A stretch of 64,000 nucleotides of DNA from positions 1,054,001-1,118,000 of the forward strand of contig CADCXD010000002.1 in the NCBI GenBank assembly GCA_902806575.1, read 5' to 3'. Origin of the DNA: Jackrogersella multiformis. Taxonomy: Eukaryota > Ascomycota > Sordariomycetes > Xylariales > Hypoxylaceae. This document shows positions 11,161 through 21,908 of the stretch, piece after piece (the stretch's first letter is position 1; the number at the start of each line of letters is the position of its first letter). The translations under genes and the position numbers were made by a program. The notes under the pieces were generated by a model, which saw only the letters and a list, made by a program, of their open reading frames with translations, was not told where the DNA came from and did no database searches.

Positions 11161-12999
11161 CTAAGCCTGTATTGTACCATCTGTGCCGGGTCTCGGTGGT
11201 CCCGTCGCTAGCTTGCCCATGAATCCTCCGCTGACGAGGTTCATGGCCATCTGGAAAGGATCTGTTCCGCTCTTGTCCGCCTTTTCAAGCCCAGCGGCGT
11301 TGAAGGCTTGCTCAAAATCGCGCCTGATATCTTCGAAGTCTTCGATACCTAAGCTGACACGCAAGAGGTCGGCTGTTCATCAGGAGTTATCAAGTCAGCT
11401 ATGTCTTTTCAAGCACAAGGAACGATGACGGTAGAAGAACAGAGGTCGGTGTATACTTACGCGTAACTCCGCCCTTAATTTTCTCGTCATCAGGCATCTG
11501 TTGGTGTGTCGTAACCCAAGGGTGGATGATGAGTGTTTTGCAGTCTCCGACATTGGCCAAGTGGCTAGCCATCTTCAAGTTGTCGACAACGGCACGGACC
11601 TGCTCGACTTTTCCGGCCTATAGTCAACGTTAGCAGGCATGCATAATGGCATTATATACGTTACAACGGAAACGTCCCCGGCTTATACGAGTAAAGGGGC
11701 ATGGGCACGTACCACACCGAAAGTCAAGACACCACCTGTCCCCTTTGGCATCACCTTTAATGCCAGCTCATAGTCAGGATGTGACTTCAAGCCGGGATAC
11801 AGCACCCAGTTGACGCAGGGATGAGCTTCGAGCCACTCTGCGAGCTTTTGCGTGTTTTCGACGGTTCGCTGGCCACGAAGCGGGAGGGTTTCTAGGCCCT
11901 GAAGGAATAGCCACGCGTTGAAGGGGCTCATGCAGGGGCCCAGGTCACGCATGCTGTCCATTCGCAACTTGGCTGACAATGCCTTGTTCCCGTACGTCTC
12001 CCAGAACCGCATGCCATGGTAGCCCTCTGCCGGCTCTGTGAAGCCAGGGAATTTTCCTGATGCGCTCCAGTCGAAGTGCCCGCCATCGATCACGATACCG
12101 CCCATGCTGGTTCCGTGGCCACCGATCCATTTAGTGGCCGAGTGTGTGACAATGTCGGCTAGATATTCGAGTTAGCTTGCGGATTTTGGCTCGAGATAAT
12201 TTATGGGTGTGCAATCTACATACCTCCAAGCTTGATGGGCTGGCACAGGTACCCGCCCATACCGAAGGTGTTGTCGACAATTAAGGGGATGCCGTGCTTA
12301 TGGGCCACGGCAGCAAGCGCCGCGATGTCTGGGACGCTGTGCTTGGGGTTGCTGATCGTCTCGATGTAAATGGCCCGCGTGTTCTCATCGATTGCTGCGT
12401 CGAAACCCGCGGGGTCGTTTCCGATCACCCATTTGACGTTGATCTTGAACTTGCTTAGATACACTCGGAATTGGTTGAAACTGCCGCCATATACTATTGA
12501 CACGGGAAGCTTAGTATGGCCAACTTCAAACTATTTTCCTAGGTATCTAGAGACTTACACCAGCTAGTACTTATGAAGTTTTGGCCGGGTTCGCAGCATT
12601 GGGTCAGAGCCATGAACTACAATTGTTCTTTAGCATACGAGTTAAGTCAGCATGCGTCCCAGCAACGACTCACCTGCGCTGCGTGACCAGATGCAGTAGC
12701 CACAGCTCCAACACCGCCTTCTAGCATAGACATCCGAGTCTCGAAGACGGTATTCGTGGGATTGCCCATACGTGTGTAGACGTATCCATCCCTGGACCAG
12801 GCAAACTTGCTTGCTCCATCAGCAGCGTCGGAGAAGTTGTACGCAGCAGTCTGGTAGAGGGGGACGGCTCTTGAGCCATTGATGGGATCAGGCTCCTGTC
12901 CGCCATGTACGGCGATTGTGTCGAAGCTGGGTTCCCTATATTGTATGTCTTGTTAGAGGTATGTTCAGGTACGTTCTACTTTCCCATCGTGGGGGCCAT
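11161..12999 (-). CDS. MET17: O-acetylhomoserine sulfhydrylase / homocysteine synthase family (PLP, Cys/Met metabolism)
   Basis: Model on the minus strand: 12980-12999, 12674-12935, 12559-12616, 12224-12493, 11713-12158, 11461-11617, 11161-11372, giving 474 residues. It opens FDTIAVHGGQEPDP and continues with RAVPLYQTAAYNF, YVYTRMGNPTNTVFE (PLP phosphate site), TASGHAAQ, VDNTFGMGGYLCQP, and HSATKWIGGHG with the Schiff-base Lys. The late block GVTPDLLRVSLGIEDFEDI closes the fold. Family reaction: O-acetyl-L-homoserine plus sulfide to homocysteine and acetate in the cytosol; relatives use carbon nucleophiles or other thiols instead. A tail of about 45 residues follows the conserved end, longer than I expect for the housekeeping enzyme. 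Together with the acetyltransferase and aspartate kinase nearby it forms one route, so a specialised paralogue is possible. Splice phases all agree; intron 1 is only 44 bp. Confidence 0.92.
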
Positions 13000-14150
13000 G
13001 GCGTCATACCAGTCCAAATTGCTAATTGATCCCGGAGCAGACATGTCTGAGTTGTTATTTGATAGGCTAATATTCTTGATGGCTGTCTATAGGTAGTAGG
13101 ATTTCGAAACGTCGAGGACTTTGATATCTTTCCGATTCGAACTGATATAGAGAAGAGGCTCGGCCTTAAATGTATGTGAGACAAGGTGTAGGGCTTGGTA
13201 GGGGCGTATAGGGACGTGTAGGGATGTGTATGCGGCATCCGGATTACGGAAGTACACATACATGCCCCCTCACGCTGCACCTCCCTCGTCAGCCAGAGGT
13301 ACCTACATCAGATAAGGTACTCACTGCCGTACACATCCGGATTCAGTTGGCCACCTTACTATCTGACTGCAATGTAACACCAGCAAAGCCCGACGCCTCC
13401 TCAGTCGTCGTATGATGGACATGATAGACCCACAACTCTAGCTCCTGGATGTCCGTTGGTATACCCCCTGGCATACCCCTAGCATACCCCCCTAAACACC
13501 TAGCATACACCACATGTGTGGAGATATGTACTATATGTCACATACATATGTGAGGCAACGGCGTTCCCCGCACGTTCGTGGGGTGTGATAACGGCGGTTA
13601 TTGAAGAAAATGGCGTTTGATGATCTTCGTTACCGAACTAAGGCGACCCGAATTCTTGGTTCACTTGTCTGGGAAACCGAGAGGTTCTCGGGAAACTCGG
13701 TTATTGGGTGGGCTTCACATGTTTACGATCTATTCACGAGATTTACGAGATTCATGACATAACTCACGTATGTCAAGATAAGCAATCGGTTTGCGGAGCA
13801 GCACTACATGATACCATGCATGTATAACGGGTTGCGGGTCATCCTGCGGGTACAACCCGGGATCCTCGATTCATGGGTTACCCTGCCTGCCTGCGAGCTA
13901 ACATCATACTACGGGCTGTACATAGAATAGTCTAGGCTGCTAGGGTCTAATGTCCGAGTGGGTGGAACCACGTGTGTGTCTCGATCGAACAACAACAACA
14001 ACAGCTCCGATATTTCACCTCCTAACCCAGTTCCCGACCTATCTAGTGAAGTTGACATTTGTCCCCGGTTTGGTATTGACCGTCAAAGTGCTGTTGACGT
14101 ATTAGCTACCACGTCCTAGCTTTGTGGAGTTTCTACTCGGGGGGTTAGAC
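13000..14150. other. 1.15 kb spacer upstream of the sulfhydrylase gene
   Basis: Holds the sulfhydrylase promoter and the 3' region of the nitrilase gene, which is transcribed in the same direction. Features are low-complexity runs of CATACCCC units near 13460-13510, an ACAACAACAACAACA run near 13990, and little of the TACCTAGGTA repeat. No coding signal. Confidence 0.55.
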
Positions 14151-15421
14151 TTACAACACGTCTGGACGTGCGTAGCTGCCAACCGGATCGAAGTCAAGCT
14201 ATGAAAAGGAAGAGCCAGGTGGTTAGTTTCGTTGGCATGAGGCACAGATCAACTCTAAGAAGCTCACTCTGGACTCCGTCACTTCAGACAGTTTCAAATC
14301 TGCAAAGATGATCTCTTCTTTGTCCCATACTGGTTCAGTTAGGGGAACCCCAAGAGGCCCTACGATGAAAGATCCTCCGCGGTTAACAATATCGTCGGGC
14401 TCCCATTTCGACCCATCTGGCTTCCGGTCATGATGCTCAGGGGTAAACGGCGGGTAGTCGGCAGGGAAATCCGAAACCTTGCACATCGAATTCACTGAGA
14501 CGACGAAACATCGTCCTTCCTTAGCAATGTGCTGCATTGATGCGACCCACGATGGCAGATCATCTGCGTTGGGCGCCAGGTAAATTCTATCAAGGTCTAG
14601 TTAGCGGAGTTTTACCCTCGCCCGAATGGTTGTATATTCCTACTCGACCCCTTGTTGGTAAAGCGCCATCCGTGCCGCAGGCATATAATTCTCCCAACTG
14701 CATATATTTGTCAACAAATGAGGCTCAGCAAGAACTAGGTAGGATATCTCACCATATCAATGTACCGATCTTGCCGATGTCAGTTTGTACGACTCCAAGG
14801 CCGTCTCCCGCTCCTCTCCCCCATACCAACCGTTCTGCGGCTGTGGGTATCAACTGACTTTTACTTAGCTTATGTGAGAAGTCCTAAAGTAGCCGACAGG
14901 ACTCACTTTGCGATGTTTTAGCAGCACTGATCCATCTCGGCCAACTAATAATGCTGTGCAGTACAACGTGCCTCCGTCCTTCTCGATGATACCAACCTGA
15001 ACGTGCACTCGGTGGGATTTAGCCGCTTTCGAGATGACGTCCACCGCTGGAGAAGGTACGGCAACAGCCGAATCGTGATATTTCGCATACCATTCTCTTC
15101 CTGCTTGAGGTCAATCCTGTACCTTTATTCCCTGTCATATCAACAGAATATCTTACCACGGGGCTCTCGAGCTCCGATGGTGGCATCAAACGCATACCGC
15201 CATGGGTAAGCGGATAAGAAAGCTTCCCTGCATGACAGGGTCAAATTTCTGCGTTCGTGTAGGTCAAAGTATGCAGCGACTTACGGAAAGACGATAAGAT
15301 CTGCCCCTGCTTCCGCAGCCTCACCGACTAGCCTGCTTAATTTCTCTAAGCTCTTTTCTAAGTCGAACGAGACTGGCGCGGCCTGCACAGCAGCTACTTT
15401 GACTACTCGGGCGGTAGCCAT
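14151..15421 (-). CDS. Nitrilase (carbon-nitrogen hydrolase superfamily)
   Basis: Model on the minus strand: 15285-15421, 15157-15227, 14907-15100, 14753-14853, 14644-14697, 14268-14586, 14151-14198, giving 307 residues. It begins MATARVVKVAAVQAAPVSFD. The catalytic triad is complete: Glu in VFPEAFLSAYPW, Lys in LLKHRKLIPT, and Cys in GTLICWENYMPAARMALYQQ, followed by YLAPNADDLPSW. It ends ESRLDFDPVGSYARPDVL, as fungal nitrilases do. Branch 1 enzymes hydrolyse nitriles to the acid and ammonia, sometimes to the amide; the substrate cannot be read from sequence. It is divergently arranged with the homoserine O-acetyltransferase gene across 769 bp and lies in tandem with the sulfhydrylase gene. 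Every splice junction keeps phase and restores a conserved block, so I am confident of an intact gene. Confidence 0.93.
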
Positions 15422-16190
15422 TGTATATCCGGACTGATGGATCCGAAAGGTTAAATTCCGACTTGTAAACCAAAGAAAAATAAGACGAGAAAAAGCCCGT
15501 ACGCGCCTCAAAACACGAGCAGCAAGACCTTGCAAAGTTATGTGTTAAAATATTTCCCTATTGGACTTGAGGATCCATGCGGTTTACGCCTCTATGGTAC
15601 AGTGAGACGCGGGACGAGCCGGGGCTACTGTATCAGCCGATGGCTGCTTACCCCCTATGGTACACGATACTTATTGCACACGATATACCTACTACTTGAG
15701 CTATAACGGTTATAAGCTAAGTCAAATGCAGGTGGATAATGCCATCGTGGTTTTCGGTCAATGGGATAAGTCGTAGATTGTGGGGCCGAGGCACAGCTGC
15801 AGTACTACGGCGCATACCACCCTGCAACACGACGCAGATCCCGAAGCACCAAATCCCGGTCCGCAGGACAGTAGTCCGAACACCGGTGCTGGAAAGAGGA
15901 GATACGTAGTCTACAATCCTCGGTATAGAAGGTAAATCTGGAGTTTCCATTGCAACGGTATCTGTGTGGGGTGAGTACCACATGTATTCGGGCTCGCCAG
16001 ATAGTCGGGACTCTTGATATCGCCGGGACTACGCGGAAACCGATCCATATACAGCTAGGATGTGATCATACTTAGTTAGCCATGTGCGTGAATCTAGGAT
16101 CGACTCTCCCTTCGCTCGTACTTTCCAATCTCGCCTTCGTAGCTCAACTTATATCGTTAAACTACAAGCAAACTTTCACATCTTTACGAG
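15422..16190. promoter_or_regulatory. Shared divergent promoter of nitrilase and homoserine O-acetyltransferase genes
   Basis: 769 bp between two divergent start codons. It includes a 10-bp direct repeat CTATGGTACA at 15592 and 15655 and two ACACGATA copies near 15663 and 15678. I see no coding potential. That it works as a bidirectional promoter is an inference from geometry. Confidence 0.5.
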
Positions 16191-17691
16191 ATGGCAACTC
16201 GTAAGTGGGCCTTGGCAAAGCTACCGTAGAAGGTATTCTCACACATCACAGTCTACGATCATAACCCAAATCCTGACAACTACTACGCAAGCCTCATTCA
16301 GGGGCAGAAATTTGCGGTCATACCAGAGCTCGTCCTCGATTCGGGAGAGATATTGGAATCGTGCCCAGTAGCCTACAAGACATGGGGAAGCCTGAATGAC
16401 GCCCGAGACAATGTATTGGTGATATGCCACGCTCTCACTGGCAGCAGCGACATTAGCGACTGGTGGAGTCCTCTTCTCGGACGCGGCAAGGCATTCGACC
16501 CGGCGCACTTCTTCATTTTTTGCGCCAACGTCCTGGGGTCGCCTTACGGGAGCGCATCCCCGCTCACCGTTGACCCGCGGACGGGCAGGCAATATGCTAG
16601 CGAGTTTCCGCAGACGACAGTTCGTGACGATGTACGGTAAGTTACGCTCAAACACTCTCATAAGCATATAGTTGTTTAAACATCATTTTCTGTCTCTTTG
16701 CTAATGATATTTCCACGCTCACAGGGCACACAAGTACGTCCTCGACGCCCTAGGTGTCCGATCTGTAGCCGCCGTTATCGGTGGCTCGATGGGCGGGATG
16801 ACGACCCTTGAGTGGCCGCTTTGCACGGCGCCCGGGTATGTCAGGAGCATCGTCCCGATCGCGACCGCGGCCGACCATAGCGCCTGGGGCATATCCTGGG
16901 CGGAGGCGCAGCGACAGTGCATCTACTCGGACCCTAAGTTCGACGACGGGTATTACGAGCCGTGCCCGGAAGGACAACCCTCAGCGGGCCTAGCAGCGGC
17001 TCGAATGGTGGCCATGCTCACGTACCGCTCGTGCATGAGCTTCGACTCCCGTTTCGGCCGCAAGCCCCAGCGCCAGAAGCCGGGACCCGTACAGGAGCCG
17101 CCTCTTGACCTCCCGCGTACGGACGTCCCCGGCCAAATCGCGACGGCTCCGGCGGCAATTACAATACCCGCAAAGGAGCGCTCGGAGCGGAAGAGCTGGA
17201 CCGCGAAACGTGATCCGTCGTTCTCCGCTCAGGGGTACCTGCACTACCAGGGGCAGAAGTTTATTCAGCGCTTCGATGCCAACTGCTATCTACACATCAC
17301 AAACAAGATGGACGCACACGATGTGACGCTTGGTCGAAAGTCTGTTCGTGAGGGCGACCACGACGACTACGCACTGCGCGAAGTTTTCTGTGTAGTGCCA
17401 CCTGGTACCCTAGTAGTCAGCGTCGAGACGGACGCACTGTTCCTCCCCGAACAACAAGAGCGGCTAGCGGCATGCCTCCCTGATGCCACGCTAGCGATGC
17501 TGAGATCCTCAGACGGGCATGACGGGTTCCTACTCGAGTTCGAGCAGCTCGGGGCGCTGATCCTAGAGAAACTAAGGAAGGATTTTCCGCAGTTCTACAA
17601 TGCCGCGGCAGATGACGCTACTTTGCTTTTTGATGACCATACGGCGCAACCAGGCGGTGCCAGTTTGACTGGCGAGGTGGAAGCTTGGTGA
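16191..17691 (+). CDS. MET2: Homoserine O-acetyltransferase (MetX/Met2 type)
   Basis: Model: exons 16191-16200, 16252-16636, 16725-17691, giving 453 residues. The alpha/beta-hydrolase fold is complete: YKTWGSLNDARDNVLVICHA, LTGSSDISDWW, CANVLGSPYGSASPLTVDP, the nucleophile Ser in VIGGSMGGMTTLEWP, Asp in VSVETDALFLPEQQ and His in SDGHDGFLLEF. An insert of about 60 residues rich in Pro, Arg and Lys sits between SFDSRFGR and YLHYQGQKF, where fungal enzymes commonly carry a loop. It transfers acetyl from acetyl-CoA to L-homoserine, making the O-acetylhomoserine used by the neighbouring sulfhydrylase. The first exon is only 10 bp and is inferred from the ATG-GCA-ACT-C/GTAAGT arrangement and agreement of phase with exon 2. 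It may be a paralogue of the housekeeping gene; this window alone cannot decide. Confidence 0.92.
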
Positions 17692-19298
17692 TCAGCGAGA
17701 AGACTGGGAGGGTTGTGTTTTCACTGGGTTCATTGTATACCAAGCGAGTTATAGGAGTTTTGGGTGTCATTTGGGTGTCAATATTTCATCTAAGTTGCTA
17801 CTACCGGTTCTCTATTTGAGAAGCAATGAAACCCTATGTGTTTTTGGGTATGATGCTGCTCTGGGATGGTAAGACTAAGGTAGCATCGCACATCCCATAT
17901 TGCACTTCATATTACACGGCATACTCCCATTTGTAGGTACAAGTCAATAAATTAGTTACATAACAATATATTCATATCGGTAACACTTGGGATACATAAC
18001 AGCTTTAATGGGTCGGATTCTTAGCATCTGTAGGTAGTTTTTTTTATAACGTCCTACTACACGTACGACGAGGACGAAGTCACTTGAACTGAGAGTACGA
18101 GGTGAAAGTAACTCCGATGAAAGGACACGAATACAGCTCACATCTCACTCGATTCCATCGGCGATATCCCCGCGGGGCAAATAGAGTGCTTAGACTATCC
18201 AACGTCGTAACGGGACCGAACAAACCAACTCACTGGAGCCGGAGAAAGTTGCATGGATACAACGAGACAACATGTGTAAGCCAGTTCCGGCGATTCCCGG
18301 TCAGTCACCTAATAACTCACTCACTCCCTCACTCATCCATCTCGTGATCAAGTAAGAAGAGGCAAACAAAAAAACAGACCCATCTAAGGTGAACTTAGAA
18401 TAGCACTACGGCCGATTGTTTGCCTTTTATTTTTGAAAATAGTCTAGCTCGGAGGCTAAGGGTAGCGTAGTCGTTCAAACGCCGTATTCAATACCAGAAC
18501 CGCATCGAGTAAGTCCGGGGAAAAGGGGGGCCCGCTTTGGGAAAGGAGGATCTGCTCGATGCATAGTACTATCACGCACGGAACCTATCATAAATGCCGG
18601 CCGGGATTTGGGAAGGTAACTATCAGCTTTCTCCTCTCTCCATATGCACTGTCATTACCTTTTCCCCAGTATTTGCGGCTAGGTGTATGCGTATTTACCT
18701 TCATTTGATATCGTACACCTATCTCGGTGGGTACATTTTTGGAATAATCCTCCAGGGTTAATTCCCAGATGGCGAACATACACTTCCGGGGTCTATTTTC
18801 CCTGTTTTTCTTCTTCTTCTCTTAGTTTCTGAGGGTTTAGTAAAAACTCTCCGTGAGATTATGATGTTGTCGTCGGCCCACGCCGGATGTTTTTCATTTT
18901 CTTCTTTAGTCCTACCTCGAAATCCTCGGTAATCCATCCCGACTGACGCAATCCCTCGGGCATGTGGTTGGTGTGAATTCAGAGCTCGCTTGTATTTCGG
19001 TTCCGCCCCTCCTTCCCTCCCCGTCGCCGACGGCGTGTTGAGTTGGCCTCTTGGCGATGGCTGGCCTCCTTTTTTTCTACCCAAAGAGGCAGTTAAAGGG
19101 GGACCATAAAAAAGGGAGCACCAGCCAGCGTGGCCAGATTCGACTTGTGTAGGAACAACACAACACAAATCGCCTCTTGACGGAAAAAAAAACTCTTTCT
19201 TGCACCTTGCTACTTATCTTAATCCTCTCCTCCTGCAGTGCGCCGTAAGACTTTCATATACCTACCTCAGTATCAAAATTATCACCATTACCACCATC
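17692..19298. other. 1.6 kb spacer
   Basis: 3' region of the acetyltransferase gene and promoter of the aspartate kinase gene. Pyrimidine-rich leader sequence precedes 19299. Short ORFs on the minus strand (18588-19168) show no domain and low-complexity composition. No gene supported. Confidence 0.55.
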
Positions 19299-21296
19299 AT
19301 GGTGACTGCGACAGCGAGCAAGCCCTGGCTGGTCCAAAAGTACGGCGGGACTAGCTTAGGAAAACTACTAGACACAATATGTATTGACATCATCCCGCAA
19401 TACGCCACCAGGAACAATCTCATCGTTGTTTGCTCCGCCCTCTCGGGGACTCTGAAAGCAAGTGGGACGACAAGCTTGCTACTTCAATGCATATCATACG
19501 CCGAACTTGGCGTCGACGCCCAGAAGCGGTTGATAAGCATAGTGGACCTCATTAAGGATACCCACTTGAACGTGCTAGAGGCGTTTGCGAACTCCCCTGC
19601 ACGGGATGTTGCTCGCTCACAGATCCACCAAGATACGGCTTCTAGTATCAAGAAGGAATGTGAAGGTCTTAAGAGATTCTTACTTGCAGCTCAGGTCGGT
19701 TTGACGTAACCATTATCCCGTAGGCGTCGATGCTAATGTGTTACTTCCAGATTGTTGGAGAATTATCACCACGATCGAAAGACCGTGTTATCTCCATCGG
19801 GGAGAAGCTATCATGTATGATTGTCGCGGCTTGTCTAACGAGCACAGTAAGTTTCTCAAGCCTGAAAACGGGAGAAGTGAACAAGAGAGCTAAGCTAGGC
19901 TTAGGGCACGCCGGCGAAACCAGTTTTCCTCGACAACATCATTTCAGGAGCCTTTGGCAGCTCTATCCATGATCAAGTAGCCGCGCTCGAGAGGCTAGGT
20001 CCCAAGTTCTATCATGTATTAGCAGGCCAAATATCCGGCCAAATCCGAGAATGTGGAAACTCGATTCCTATCGTAACTGGTAAGATGCCCTCTGATGCCG
20101 CGACTAGATAGTAGACACTGACACTCACAGGGTTCTTCGGCATAATGCCCGATTCGCTACTCCAAACAGTGGGAAGAGGATACTCAGATCTCTGCGCGGC
20201 TATGTGCGCGGTAGCGGTGGCAGCAGAAGAACTACAGATCTGGAAAGAAGTCGACGGCATATTCACGGCAGATCCGAGAAAGGTGCCCTCGGCACGGTTG
20301 TTATCAACAGTCACTGATGAAGAAGCGACGGAATTAACGTACTACGGCAGCGAGGTGAGTCGATATACCCATCAGAGAAAGACTAGACTTACTAATCTAA
20401 CTGAAGGTTATCCATCCGTTGACGATGGATCAAATCCGAGATGCTTGTATACCACTACGCCTGAAAAATGTCTTCAAGCCATCAGGGCATGGCACTATTA
20501 TATACCCGTCGACAACAAACCCTACCCCCATTAGCCCAGCAAGCAGTTCGTCGTCCGATGACTCCGACTCTCCCCGAACCACACCTTTATCCAGCTTCAT
20601 GCTGAAGAACGGGTACCACGGGGCCGAGCAGGAGCGCAGAAAACCCACCGCGGTGACGGTCAAAGATGACATCCTTCTCCTCAACGTCGTCTGCAATCGT
20701 AACACGAAATCTCAGGGCTTCCTAACACAGGTATTCGACCGTCTCGAGCGGAACAAAATCCCCGCGGACCTTGTAGCCACGAGCGAGAGGCACGTCAGCC
20801 TAGCCGTCCAAGCGCCGAACGATCCCAGCGCGCTGCTGAGGCTCAAAGAGGAACTCGAGCGGTTTGGCCAGGTCGCCGTCTCTCCGAACATGTCCATCGT
20901 GACAGTTGTGGGCCACAAGATGCGCAACATGGTCGGCGTATCCAGTAAGTACCTACTAAACGGCCCTATCGCTATCCAAGAGTCCGAGCGGAAGTTGTTA
21001 ACAATTCCCAGACGAGATCCTGTCGGCGCTGGCCTCGGCGCAGATCAGCATATACCTGATAAGCCAAGGCGCAAGCAAGATCAACATATCGCTCGTGGTG
21101 GGCGCAGACGACGCTCTCGCGGCGATGAACGCCATACACGGCGAGGTCCTCAAGATCCCGACGCATAAGGAACAGGAGAATCGGTTCATTCCAGGTAAGA
21201 CATCTTCGTCGCCTTGCCCTCCCGGGAAGGGTTGCCTCTTTGCCTCTTTAAGGAGTACCGAGCTAACACGATCGAGTAGGACCATGGCTATATTAA
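19299..21296 (+). CDS. HOM3: Aspartate kinase with two ACT domains
   Basis: Model: exons 19299-19694, 19751-19846, 19905-20079, 20131-20354, 20407-20944, 21012-21194, 21280-21296, giving 542 residues. It starts near MVTATASKPWLVQKYGGTSL, where most aspartate kinases read KFGGTSVGK. Later blocks are standard: GELSPRSKDRVISIGEKLS, TVGRGYSDLCAAM, WKEVDGIFTADPRKVPSARL, and TELTYYGSEVIHPLTMDQI. A Ser/Asp-rich linker of about 45 residues leads to two ACT regulatory modules (DILLLNVVCNRNTKSQGFL and MSIVTVVGHKMRNMVGVSNE). It phosphorylates L-aspartate, the first step toward homoserine, threonine and methionine, and is normally feedback-inhibited by threonine through the ACT domains. Placement beside two later enzymes of the same route suggests a dedicated copy, as FUB3 is in the fusaric acid cluster. 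The final exon is only 17 bp. Confidence 0.92.
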
Positions 21297-21908
21297 GCGT
21301 TCACCTCAGCAGGTCTCCGCGGTATGACGGACGGCCGATGTGGCACTGGAGGATAGACATGTATAAAGTTAAGATTAAGACTGGTGTTTTGACTTAGTAT
21401 ATATCCACTCGGGAATTGGAGGAGTTTTGATTAGAGTGTAGTTTAAAAATACCCCTATTTTCGAAATACCTAGGTACTTTATGAATCTTCTTGTATATAG
21501 GTACCAAGTTCTAAATTGCATATGATCTATCATTTATGAAGCCATCGCCCCCTTTCTCTGATATCTTGCCTATATGACTATAAGCCGTAGAGGATGATTA
21601 TATTGAATAAAAGGGTATGTATCACTTGTACTCCTAGGTACCTATTGCAAAGTGGGTCATCAGGTAGATCTACCTCGGTTGCTCCCGGGTAGGGTCCCGC
21701 TTTTACAGCTACCAAAGATCTAGGTACCGAGGATTAGTGATAAGTAAACGGACATATCTGAAGTAAGTAATTAAGGTGATTAATAATGGCTTTGATGCAT
21801 ATGAAGATATACACTAGTAATCCTTCCATTCGTCTCTAAATGTAGTTTTATTTTATTTTAAATATAAAAAGTTATCATCTCCTTAATTACATAGTAACTA
21901 ATGTAGCA
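21297..21908. other. Spacer between aspartate kinase and SDR genes
   Basis: AT-rich, with TACCTAGGTA elements near 21468 and 21640 and an AATAAAAGG stretch near 21605. A TTTTATTTTATTTTAAA run lies just before the SDR start. No gene seen. Confidence 0.55.

Noticed and set aside
12998..13007. ATGGCGTCAT, an exact match to the Cys3/MetR sulfur-regulator consensus ATGRYRYCAT, at the sulfhydrylase start codon
   Set aside because: It overlaps the start codon rather than lying upstream, and one such degenerate match is expected by chance in 64 kb.
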